Source: Pandoraea aquatica (GTDB taxonomy: Bacteria > Pseudomonadota > Gammaproteobacteria > Burkholderiales > Burkholderiaceae). From it: a DNA stretch of 64,000 nt. The position numbers were made by a program, and so were the translations under genes. The stretch lies in contig NZ_CABPSN010000010.1 in NCBI RefSeq assembly GCF_902459565.1, forward strand, positions 1-64,000, written 5' to 3'. The notes beneath the pieces are model-generated. The model was not told the DNA's origin and made no database searches. It saw nothing but the letters and a program-made list of their open reading frames with translations. This document shows, one piece after another, positions 55,088-62,307 of this stretch (positions are counted from its first letter, which is position 1; each line of letters starts with the position of its first letter).

Positions 55088-55954
55088 TTACTTCTTCTTG
55101 CGGACGGTCTTCTTGGTCGGAGCGGGTGCGTCGTCGTCCTGGACGGTGAGTTGACCGCCCGTGCCGAGGCCACCGGCGACGGTTTGTTGCTTGTAGTTCT
55201 TCACGGCGCGCACGACGTTGTTATACGAGTCGGTGAACGCGGCCACGATGACCTTGCCTTCGGCGGTGTTCGAGTAGCCGCCGAGCGAGCCGCCGGCCGA
55301 GCTGCCGACGATACGGCCGAGGGCGCCGAAGTCCATGGCGGTGGCGCTGCCTTCAGCGGCGGCGATCTGCACGCTGGAGCGGTTGTCGATGACGGTCAGC
55401 ATGGTGCTGGCTTCTTTCGAGTTCATGCTGCCGGCGAGTGCGCCGATGGCTGCACCGATGCCGCCCGGCAGAAGGCCGGCGATGCTGGCACCGGCACCGC
55501 CGGCGTTATTGTTCGTGAAGGTGATCGACGGGCTCAGTGCGTAGTCGGCGGAGACCATCTTGCCCTTGCCGAAGTTCGACTTGTTGCGCAGTTCGCCGGA
55601 CTCTTGCAGGGCGCGTTCGCCCATGATCGTGTTCATGCCGCGGCCGCGATCGACGATCACGAAGCAGTTCGACTGTTGGACGAGCAGCTTGAGCACAGGC
55701 ACGGTCGAGCCGAGCTTGTACTGACCGGTCAGCACGCCGTACCAAGGGGCGGAGGTGTCTTCAATGACCGCCATGGTGCCCAGCGGGCGATCGCATTTTT
55801 CGAGCGTCTGGTTAGCGTTTTCGGAGTTCGCGCCCCCGGCGGATCCGGTGGCGGCCGTTTTGGCGCTGCTGCTCCCCTGGTTCATGGTCGAGCAACCCGC
55901 CATGATGCCGGCTGCAAGCAGCAGGCCGGTGATTTTTACGAGATGGTGTGCCAT
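55088..55954 (-). CDS. CsgG/HfaB-like outer-membrane lipoprotein
   Basis: 288 residues. Lipoprotein signal MAHHLVKITGLLLAAGIMAGC (Cys at 21), a Ser/Ala/Gly/Asn-rich linker, then a domain with VPVLKLLVQQSNCFVIVDRG, MNTIMGERALQESGELR, VSADYALSPSITF and a Gly-rich hydrophobic hairpin (IAGLLPGGIGAAIGALAG), as in CsgG-related proteins that form secretion channels or assemble at the outer membrane. The C-terminus is Lys-rich (KKTVRKKK). No curli genes are near, so its export role is unknown. Confidence 0.75.
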   Translation of the reverse strand: MAHHLVKITGLLLAAGIMAGCSTMNQGSSSAKTAATGSAGGANSENANQTLEKCDRPLGTMAVIEDTSAPWYGVLTGQYKLGSTVPVLKLLVQQSNCFVIVDRGRGMNTIMGERALQESGELRNKSNFGKGKMVSADYALSPSITFTNNNAGGAGASIAGLLPGGIGAAIGALAGSMNSKEASTMLTVIDNRSSVQIAAAEGSATAMDFGALGRIVGSSAGGSLGGYSNTAEGKVIVAAFTDSYNNVVRAVKNYKQQTVAGGLGTGGQLTVQDDDAPAPTKKTVRKKK

Positions 55955-56437
55955 TTTCCTAGTTCTTTAGAATGTTGTTCTGGAAATTGGCGGCGCTGCC
56001 GCACCCGCTTTTGCAACGGATTTGGCCCAGTCGGTGACGCCGCCTAATGCCAGGAGTCCAAAAAAGCAGGAGTGAAATCGATTTACGGTAGGACTCCTAT
56101 GCTGAAATGCTCCGTAAGAACATTCCGCGCCGCATGCTAGCACGGGCGTAAAGTGCGTATCCCCTATCAAAAATAGTGGGGATTACGAATGGATTAAGGC
56201 ACTGCTTTCGCGGGTCTTAGGTAAGGATTAAGGGAAAACCACTATAAGATGAATTTCTGGTGTGCGGTGGAGGCGTCGAGGCATGATTTCTTATGGAATC
56301 ATGACAATTCGATTGCCGAATTGGTGTTGGATGTTACGAGCGAAATGGATGACAAAATGGCCTCACGCAGCAAATGTTGTGCGAGACAATGTGCGGCATT
56401 AACAGCAGTTCCACGACGCTAATAGACGAGGAGAGTT
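55955..56437. other. Gap between CsgG-like gene and small membrane protein
   Basis: 483 bases, locally AT-rich, no gene seen. One imperfect palindrome lies at 56159-56183 (ATCCCC ... GGGGAT around CAAAA). It must contain the promoter of the CsgG-like gene leftward and of the small membrane protein rightward, but I could not assign hexamers with confidence. Confidence 0.4.
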
Positions 56438-56647
56438 ATGGACCACCTAGGCATCTGGCATTGGTTGATTGTGTTGCTGTTCACGCTGATTTTCCTGTAT
56501 CCCTATGCGCGCATTATTCGCCGCGCGGGATTCTCGCCCTGGTGGGTGTTGGTCGCTTTTGTGCCGCTCCTCAACATCATCATGATTTGGGTGTTCGCCT
56601 TCATTCAGTGGCCGTCGCTGGAAAAGAAGTCGGGCGCGCCTTATTGA
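56438..56647 (+). CDS. Small two-segment membrane protein
   Basis: 69 residues. Two hydrophobic helices (WLIVLLFTLIFLYPYARII and WWVLVAFVPLLNIIMIWVF) joined by a short basic turn RRAGFSPW. The FSPWW...PLLNIIMIWVFAF pattern is seen in small uncharacterised inner-membrane proteins. AGGAGAG sits six bases before ATG and a strong terminator follows, supporting a real gene. Function unknown. Confidence 0.8.
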   Translation: MDHLGIWHWLIVLLFTLIFLYPYARIIRRAGFSPWWVLVAFVPLLNIIMIWVFAFIQWPSLEKKSGAPY

Positions 56648-56673
56648 CGCGTTAGTGCTGCAATTCTTGTGAA

Positions 56674-56717
56674 AGCAAAAAGCCCCGTCCGACGAACGCC
56701 GGACGGGGCTTTTTGCT
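56674..56717. terminator. Bidirectional intrinsic terminator
   Basis: A perfect 18-bp stem, 56674-56691 and 56700-56717, GC core GCCCCGTCCG, ending in TTTTTGCT on both strands. It serves the small membrane gene and the tRNA-Arg gene. Confidence 0.93.
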
Positions 56718-56745
56718 AAATCTGATGAAACGCGGGACGCAAAAT

Positions 56746-56820
56746 TGGTCCCCCCGACAGGAATCGAACCTGTATCTAGCGCTTAGGAGGCACTCGTTCT
56801 ATCCATTGAACTACAGGGAG
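56746..56820 (-). tRNA. tRNA-Arg(CCT)
   Basis: 75 bases including encoded CCA. Acceptor CTCCCTG pairs with CGGGGGG, with G-T pairs; anticodon stem AGTGC/GCGCT encloses CTCCTAA, anticodon CCT at 56785-56787; T arm ACAGG-TTCGATT-CCTGT. On the minus strand TAGAAT at 56829-56834 is a likely -10, seven bases before the tRNA. Confidence 0.96.
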
Positions 56821-56849
56821 AGACTGGATTCTATCCACTGGCGAGACGT

Positions 56850-56976
56850 CCTTTGAAATCAAAGGCATCGCCTTATTCCACGGGGCTTTCCGGGCGGTAG
56901 TGACACCCCTACAGTATCACTCCAGATCACTCCGCAACCTGCTGTTTCACGTCGCCGTTGCTACACTTTTGCTACA
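56850..56976 (+). repeat. Short repeats between tRNA-Arg and integrase
   Basis: CCTTTGA-AA-TCAAAGG is a perfect palindrome at 56850-56865. Near 56917-56934 ATCACTCC occurs twice with a 10-base period, and TTGCTACA occurs at 56958-56965 and 56969-56976 with an 11-base period. Helically phased repeats next to an integrase gene are candidates for integrase arm sites or an autoregulatory operator. Confidence 0.4.
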
Positions 56977-56991
56977 GCAAGGAGGGCGACA

Positions 56992-58053
56992 GTGGCATCG
57001 ATTGTGCAGATAGGAACGCGTTGGCGCGCTCAGGTCCGACGCGAGGGCAAGAGTATATCAAAAACGTTTCGGACAAAGGCGCAGGCCTCAACATGGGCGC
57101 GCGAAATTGAGGTAGCGGTTGATGAGGGCCGGAATCTGGACAAGGTGTCCGCCAAGACGCTGGTGCCCGCGATCATTACGCACTACCGGATTTTGCGTGA
57201 GGAATCGAAGCGTCCGGTGAGGGCGAAGTCGACTGAGGATTACACGCTTAAGCAGCTAGCGGAGCACTTCAACGGGGTCACGATAGCTGAACTCACGCCG
57301 AAGACGCTTGTGAAGTTCGCTCAGGCTCGGCATAGGGCCGGGGCAGGGGCGGCGACCGTGAATATGGATATCTCGAAGCTCGGGACGGTGCTGCGGCATA
57401 CGGCGAGTTTTTTGGACTTCGACTTGCCGGACGTGATCGGCAAGGCTCGGCCAATGCTTCATCACCTGAGGTTGATCGGCGCTGCGGGGAAGCGGGAGCG
57501 TCGTCCGACAGCTGACGAGATCGCGAGGATTATGGCGTGGGATAGGGAGCATCCGGAACACACTTTGCCGCTGGCTGATGTGATTGAGATCAATGGGCAA
57601 TCAGGATTTCGGCGTGGCGAGATTTTCCGTATCGAATGGCGTGATCTGGATGAGATCAACCGGATGGTGCTTGTACGTGATCGCAAGGATCCTCGCAACA
57701 AGGTTGGGAATCATGAGTGGGTGCCGCTGATCGGGACGTCGCTGGATGTGATCAAGCGGCAGCCTAAGGCTGTCGGCGAGCAGCGCATCTTTCCGTTTTC
57801 GCCCCAGACGGCCAGCAAGTATTTCAAGATGGCGTGCGACGACAAAGGCATTCGCGACCTGCGCCTACACGATCTTCGCCACGAAGCAACAAGTGCGCTA
57901 TTTGAAGCCGGTTGGGGGATTGCCGAGGTAGCCGGTGTTACCGGCCACAAGGATTGGCGACATTTAAAGCGTTATACAAACCTTCAGCCTGAGGATCTTG
58001 CGGAGAAAGGTAAGCTTCTTCCGTTCAAAAAGATTCGTTGCGTTGATCGCTAA
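56992..58053 (+). CDS. int: Phage tyrosine integrase
   Basis: 353 residues, GTG start with AAGGAGG nine bases before it. N-terminal SIVQIGTRWRAQVRREGKSI is a DUF-type arm-binding domain; the core-binding domain spans roughly 60-165; the catalytic part has Arg in SGFRRGEIFRIEWRD, HDLRHEATSALFE (His-x-x-Arg), GHKDWRHLKRYTN with the second His/Trp position and the nucleophile Tyr. All catalytic residues appear intact. It would insert and excise the adjacent filamentous phage. It is convergent with the RelA/SpoT gene. Confidence 0.94.
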   Translation: MASIVQIGTRWRAQVRREGKSISKTFRTKAQASTWAREIEVAVDEGRNLDKVSAKTLVPAIITHYRILREESKRPVRAKSTEDYTLKQLAEHFNGVTIAELTPKTLVKFAQARHRAGAGAATVNMDISKLGTVLRHTASFLDFDLPDVIGKARPMLHHLRLIGAAGKRERRPTADEIARIMAWDREHPEHTLPLADVIEINGQSGFRRGEIFRIEWRDLDEINRMVLVRDRKDPRNKVGNHEWVPLIGTSLDVIKRQPKAVGEQRIFPFSPQTASKYFKMACDDKGIRDLRLHDLRHEATSALFEAGWGIAEVAGVTGHKDWRHLKRYTNLQPEDLAEKGKLLPFKKIRCVDR

Positions 58054-58128
58054 GAGAGGGGCGTCTTGATGTGTTGGGGAAAATGACCGAGATGGCATCT
58101 TGCTCGAAGATGCGACGTGATTTTTGAT

Positions 58129-59220
58129 TTATGACATTTTTAGATATGTGGACTGTAGTTCTGATGTGATTTTGTTGACATCCATTTGTCCTGCGTTTCC
58201 AATAAAAATGCTGACGTAATCTTGTAATGTTTCAGTGTTGTGAGTTGCAAGAGCTAGAGTGTATGAGAGGTAGAATAGGCATATTCCTGGGCTAAATGAT
58301 CCGCCGCTCTGATCGTCATTTCGAGTTAACCAGAGTCGAGCAAATTCTACAATAGATGCTTCATTGGTAGAAAGGGCATTGGTTACGTCATCAATGGTTG
58401 TCATGCCAAAAAATTCTAATCTCGCGGCCTCTTTTCCAAAGTCGTCTGTGTCAATTTCATCTATTACGCAATTTCCGGCGTCAGCAATGGCTTGGTCGAT
58501 GCGCTTCACAAGTTCATTGCTGTCAACCAATGCTCTCAATGAAATGGCATTGAGATCAACGTCTGCCGGTGCTCTCTTGATACTTCCTAGAACCTCACTG
58601 GAATACGAGGTCAACTCTTCCCGAATGGTTCGGAACTCTTGGTCGGCCAGTTCGAGGAGGCCTGCGAGCCTTGAGAATCGACGACGAACTGTTTTGGGAA
58701 TGCCATCGCGGGATTTATATCCAAGGTCATGTTCAATTTCAGCCCAAGCGTGTTGCAAAATAGAGCGAACTTGAATCTCTGCCTTGATGCCGTCGAATCT
58801 CTTGTATTCCGTGAGTTTATTTCTCTCTTGACCGTTTGATACTACGAAGTGAACGGAAAGATATCCGAACCTGTCGGGGTCCAGGGATTCTGATTTGTCG
58901 CTGGAGTTTGCTTCGTCAATTTCAAGTTCGGAAGAGAATATTTTAGAAACCTTCTTTACATCATCTTCGAAGTATGTGATGACGCGAAGTCCGCAAATAT
59001 CAGTAATATCGGAAAGTCTCTCATACGTCGCACCTGGTTTATTAAGTTTGTTGCTTAAGCTAAGTCTTTCTTTTTTTCTAAATGAGACTGAGTGAAACGC
59101 AACTTTTGAGTCATTGAGTAACTCTTGAACGAGTTCGCTCAATTTTTGCCCGTATGCGGCATATAGCGCAGATTTCTGATCGTACTCTTTCAAAATTATA
59201 TTTTTTGTTTTTGGGAGCAT
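58129..59220 (-). CDS. RelA/SpoT-domain nucleotide pyrophosphokinase, synthetase-only, phage cargo
   Basis: 363 residues from ATG 59220 (a TTG at 59265 would add 15). The synthetase domain spans about 25-200: ATP-binding FRKKERLSLSNKL (47-59), catalytic DITDICGLRVITYFEDDV (71-88), the G-loop tyrosine in FGYLSVHFVV (118-127) and EIQVRSILQHAWAEIEHDLGYK split over 148-169. There is no HD hydrolase, TGS or ACT domain, so it can only transfer pyrophosphate. Residues ~205-363 are a helical C-terminal domain I do not recognise. Codon use is AT-rich compared with neighbours, indicating recent acquisition. It may be a toxSAS/CapRel-like toxin or defence factor; no antitoxin gene is seen beside it. Confidence 0.85.
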   Translation of the reverse strand: MLPKTKNIILKEYDQKSALYAAYGQKLSELVQELLNDSKVAFHSVSFRKKERLSLSNKLNKPGATYERLSDITDICGLRVITYFEDDVKKVSKIFSSELEIDEANSSDKSESLDPDRFGYLSVHFVVSNGQERNKLTEYKRFDGIKAEIQVRSILQHAWAEIEHDLGYKSRDGIPKTVRRRFSRLAGLLELADQEFRTIREELTSYSSEVLGSIKRAPADVDLNAISLRALVDSNELVKRIDQAIADAGNCVIDEIDTDDFGKEAARLEFFGMTTIDDVTNALSTNEASIVEFARLWLTRNDDQSGGSFSPGICLFYLSYTLALATHNTETLQDYVSIFIGNAGQMDVNKITSELQSTYLKMS

Positions 59221-59473
59221 CGTGCGTGGCCAGTGGTTGGTTCGACAATGCGATATGGTAACCAATTATTTTTGGTTGGCACGAAAATTTTTTGGGGCGA
59301 TTGGGTGACATCAGGTCCCGTATCGCAAGCCGCTGTTTGGAAAGCGCGTAATGACTATCCCCCTTCTTTTGATAGGGGGGGATGTGCTTCTGCACTTTCT
59401 GCTTCGTCGGTTATTTCATTAAGAAAGGGCTATCCGAATGAGTGGAATGGATTCCGATAGCCCCTTCAGTCTC
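59221..59473 (-). terminator. Gap with terminator-like hairpins downstream of the Rep operon
   Basis: 253 AT-rich bases. A 13-bp stem with one mismatch (59427-59439/59451-59463) closes the rep/HTH unit, followed on the minus strand by TTTCTT; a second hairpin with C5/G-rich arms lies near 59357-59383. The promoter of the RelA/SpoT gene must lie in the left half, but I could not define it. Confidence 0.55.
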
Positions 59474-59707
59474 TCAAGCGCTACAGCGGATATTCGCGTC
59501 TTTAGCAATGGAGTCGAGATAGTTTGCGATGGCCTCGTACGAGGCAAAGCGTCTACCCCCTTCCACATATGTTGGAACGGGAAAAATATCGGCACTAATC
59601 TGATTGCGGATTGTTCCCTCTGCCACGCACAGTAGTTGCGAAAGCTGGGAGACCCCGAGTCGTACTCCGTATCGTTCGAGGATGTAGGCGCGTGTAAGTA
59701 AGCTCAT
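59474..59707 (-). CDS. Small winged-helix DNA-binding protein of the phage
   Basis: 77 residues. LGVSQLSQLLCVAEGTIRNQISA looks like a MerR/excisionase-type helix-turn-helix, followed by a basic wing GGRRFASYEAIANYLD. It starts one base after the Rep stop (TGA-C-ATG on the minus strand), so it is translationally coupled to replication. It may be a phage repressor, excisionase or copy-number regulator; in Ff phages the corresponding place holds the pX/pV genes, but there is no similarity to a ssDNA-binding protein. Confidence 0.75.
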   Translation of the reverse strand: MSLLTRAYILERYGVRLGVSQLSQLLCVAEGTIRNQISADIFPVPTYVEGGRRFASYEAIANYLDSIAKDANIRCSA

Positions 59708-59708
59708 G

Positions 59709-60488
59709 TCAATTTTCCTGTGTGGCCAGCCAGAAGCACCCGAGCTCCTGATTCCAAAATGCCTGGCAGTTGTCTAACCTCGCGCCAGCCTCTTGAGCTG
59801 CTTCAAACGCCGTCACGATGGCCTTCACTGGGTCGTCGCTCAAGATGTGGTCGATGGGGTGTCGCTCGGGGATCGTGATGCCGCGACTCGACCAATAGCG
59901 CTTTTCGTTCATCTTGTGTTCTGCGAAGTCTTTGGTCAGGTACTTGCCGAGGTAGGCCGCTAGTTTGTGCTGCTGACCGTTGCGCCGAAATGGATTCCGT
60001 ACATTCACGTTGCCATTGTCTTCGCCAACGATTGATATCCAAATTGCACGCAGTACGCGGTAGTTCTGTCTGCCCTTCACCGCGATGTGCAGATGCCACG
60101 CACCCCGCTTTTGACGTTCTGGGACCGCGACGTACTGGAAGTCCTGAATCTTGTTCAAGCGGCGGCGTAGCGCATCAAAGTGGCGCTTGAGGCGCTCCTT
60201 GTCCTGCATGTTCTCTCGGTACGTCACCGTAATCATGCGATCCGCACCGATTGCCTTACAACGCAATCTGACCTGCCGCTTGGCCCGTTGGGCCGACGCC
60301 ATTTGGTTATCTTCCGAATTTTCAGATTCACCGCGCTTGGCTCTTGGCATCGCGTGAAGCGCCTGAGCGCCGATGTAGCGGTCGAATCGGGTGACTGTGA
60401 CCTCCACCTGACCCCCTCCAAAATTCCGTCCTCTTACAAGCCACTCCCTCCGGAAGGCGGCATCGTTCCCTAAAATTGGTTCCTGCAT
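59709..60488 (-). CDS. HUH replication initiator of filamentous phage
   Basis: 259 residues from ATG 60488, fixed by GGAGGA six bases before it (a longer frame overlaps the secretin in another frame and is spurious). The HUH metal-binding motif is in GAWHLHIAVKG, preceded by DRMITVTYRENM (motif 1) and followed by the tyrosine motif KLAAYLGKYLTKDF with two Tyr. Such Rep proteins nick the plus strand to start rolling-circle replication of inovirus DNA, the role of Ff pII. Confidence 0.88.
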   Translation of the reverse strand: MQEPILGNDAAFRREWLVRGRNFGGGQVEVTVTRFDRYIGAQALHAMPRAKRGESENSEDNQMASAQRAKRQVRLRCKAIGADRMITVTYRENMQDKERLKRHFDALRRRLNKIQDFQYVAVPERQKRGAWHLHIAVKGRQNYRVLRAIWISIVGEDNGNVNVRNPFRRNGQQHKLAAYLGKYLTKDFAEHKMNEKRYWSSRGITIPERHPIDHILSDDPVKAIVTAFEAAQEAGARLDNCQAFWNQELGCFWLATQEN

Positions 60489-60642
60489 GGCAGATCCTCC
60501 TCTGTCATGTGTCATTGCGGAGAAAGTCTTGGCCCCGGTGTATTTCTGCCGGGGCTTTTTTTCGTCCGGACTTAGATGTGCTCGTGTCTTGGTTGCGTAG
60601 GCCCTGTTACCTCCTTTGACGTTGAGTGTTACGGATATAAAT
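60489..60642 (-). other. Phage intergenic region, candidate origin and packaging hairpin
   Basis: 154 bases between the pIV secretin end and Rep start, the same place as the Ff intergenic region. A stable hairpin, GCCCCGG (60532-60538) with CCGGGGC (60549-60555) and a 10-base loop, is followed by seven T on the plus strand (60556-60562), i.e. opposite to phage transcription. That orientation argues for an origin or packaging structure rather than a terminator of the late operon. Confidence 0.55.
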
Positions 60643-62307
60643 TTAGGGCGCGCTTCGCGCGCCCCCGCCGTCCTCGACCCTGCGGGCGGCGGCGGTCGCG
60701 CGAATCGTCCCGTCTTCATCACGCACCGCCACGTTGCCGGCGAGGGCGGAAGGGCGGTCTTCAATGAGGCGGTGTGTGGTCGGCGGAAGCGCTTCGGCTG
60801 GCAGAAGTGGTGCCACCCGCTGCTCGGTCGCGCGAGCCGCGCTGAGTCGCGCGTTAACGGCCCGGACGTTGCAGTCACGCCCGTGCGCCAAGGCTTCGGC
60901 ATCAGCGCCGACACTCCCGACGCTAGACGGTCTGACGCGCTCCACCTGGAGGACAAGGAGGATTTCCGTGTTTGAGGATGTGTCGGAGCGGCTGTCGAGA
61001 AATCGGGGCAGGAAAGCTAGGCCCGAGGTGTTGTCGGATGCCTTGTTGGTCGTTAGCCCGCCAATCAGGATGACGTCACCGTCCTGAGTGCTGATTTCCG
61101 TGCTCACTTCTCGCGTGTTCAGCGTTGGTGACTTGTTGACGCCCGTTGTCGTCTTCACGAAGTCGCTGATTTGCTGCGAGACGTGCAGATCAATGACGCA
61201 GTCCTTTATCGTCGGTCTTAGCTCGAAGATGACCCCGGACGAGTGGTATTCCACCGATTGAACCGGTTCGCCGCCGCCACGAGGGTAGGAGACGGACTTG
61301 AGTACAGGCACCTTTTGCCCCACGGTCAGCTTGCCGCGTGCGCCGGAGCGAATGCGCAGATTCGGGCTGTTAATGACCTGAAACCGCGTGTCTTTCGATA
61401 GGGCAGAAAACACCGTATCAACGTCTCCGGCTCGAATCCGAACGGAATTGCTGAGCTTCTCTCCGCTCATTTGGATCGACAGCCCCAAGCCTTGCGATAA
61501 CAAATCCAAGGCAAGCTGGAACGCAGAGCCATGCTCTGTCGATTGTGTGACTTCATACGCGGTAGCGCGCACCGCGACCTCACCCACCGGCGTATCGACC
61601 TGGGGAAGCAAGTCTTGGAGCGTGACGATCTCGGCCCGCGTTCCACGGAAGACGAGCGTGTCGCCCTTCTGATCGATGAGCATTGCTGCGGACCCATCGG
61701 GAATGTTGCCGCCTGCTCGACTGTCAGGCGGCGCGGTCACTTCACGGTTCATCGTGAACTGGCCTCGAAATACCGGCCTGACAAGGTTCGCGAGATAGGA
61801 GGTATCGCGGTACTGAGGGCGATAAACGTAAGTGGCTCGACGCTCTGCCAAGTCGTCGACGCTTGATCGCTTCGATACGAAGTCGATGCCCTGTCGTTGT
61901 TCGATCCCGAATCCGAGAGAGTCCAGGATGGCAGCGAGGAACTGGCGCACGTTTCCACGCTTTGCATCGAATCTGACCGAGACCGTTCGCTGGTCATTGA
62001 GGACGTCCGGAGCAATGACGTAGGGCGTCTTGATGACTTCGCCGTACAGCAGCGAGACGAGCTGCCCGACATTGACGAACTGAAAATCAAAATCCCCGGC
62101 TGACGCGCGGTTGGTGCGGCTGAGCGTTTGTGTCTTCCTAACTCCCTCCGACAGGGGCGGGCGGCGCTCGACGTTGTCCCAGACCTCTGGACCGTCATCG
62201 TGAAGCGCTGGCCCTCGGTAGTCGATGGGTGCGGGCACGATACGAAGTTCGTCAGCGAATGTCTGAGCAGCGCCAAACAGTAAAGCGGTGACGATGATCG
62301 GTTTCAT
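60643..62307 (-). CDS. Phage-encoded secretin (pIV-like)
   Basis: 554 residues from ATG 62307, overlapping the Zot stop (ATGA) with GGAGAG upstream. Signal peptide MKPIIVTALLFGAAQTFADE; N0/N1 ring domains (FVNVGQLVSLLYGEVIKTPYV, SVRFDAKRGNVRQFLAAIL); the secretin core from about 240 to 470 includes GQKVPVLKSVSYPRGG and GVIFELRPTIKDCVIDLHV and ends GDVILIGGL ... TEILLVLQVERV. It forms the outer-membrane exit pore for virions. About 85 residues of Arg/Ala-rich tail follow the core, which is unusual. Confidence 0.9.
   Translation of the reverse strand: MKPIIVTALLFGAAQTFADELRIVPAPIDYRGPALHDDGPEVWDNVERRPPLSEGVRKTQTLSRTNRASAGDFDFQFVNVGQLVSLLYGEVIKTPYVIAPDVLNDQRTVSVRFDAKRGNVRQFLAAILDSLGFGIEQRQGIDFVSKRSSVDDLAERRATYVYRPQYRDTSYLANLVRPVFRGQFTMNREVTAPPDSRAGGNIPDGSAAMLIDQKGDTLVFRGTRAEIVTLQDLLPQVDTPVGEVAVRATAYEVTQSTEHGSAFQLALDLLSQGLGLSIQMSGEKLSNSVRIRAGDVDTVFSALSKDTRFQVINSPNLRIRSGARGKLTVGQKVPVLKSVSYPRGGGEPVQSVEYHSSGVIFELRPTIKDCVIDLHVSQQISDFVKTTTGVNKSPTLNTREVSTEISTQDGDVILIGGLTTNKASDNTSGLAFLPRFLDSRSDTSSNTEILLVLQVERVRPSSVGSVGADAEALAHGRDCNVRAVNARLSAARATEQRVAPLLPAEALPPTTHRLIEDRPSALAGNVAVRDEDGTIRATAAARRVEDGGGARSAP

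Noticed and set aside
56797-56840. TTCTATCCATTG (tRNA D-arm) and TTCTATCCACTG repeated 32 bases apart, as a possible att duplication
   Set aside because: The second copy contains the minus-strand TAGAAT, a well-placed -10 of the tRNA, so the similarity is more simply coincidence of promoter and D-arm sequence.
60531-60562. Intrinsic terminator for the phage late operon
   Set aside because: The T-run lies on the plus strand, opposite to the transcription of the secretin and Rep genes.
60489-60956. N-terminal extension of the phage Rep frame
   Set aside because: It overlaps the secretin gene in another frame, while a consensus GGAGGA ribosome site marks ATG 60488.
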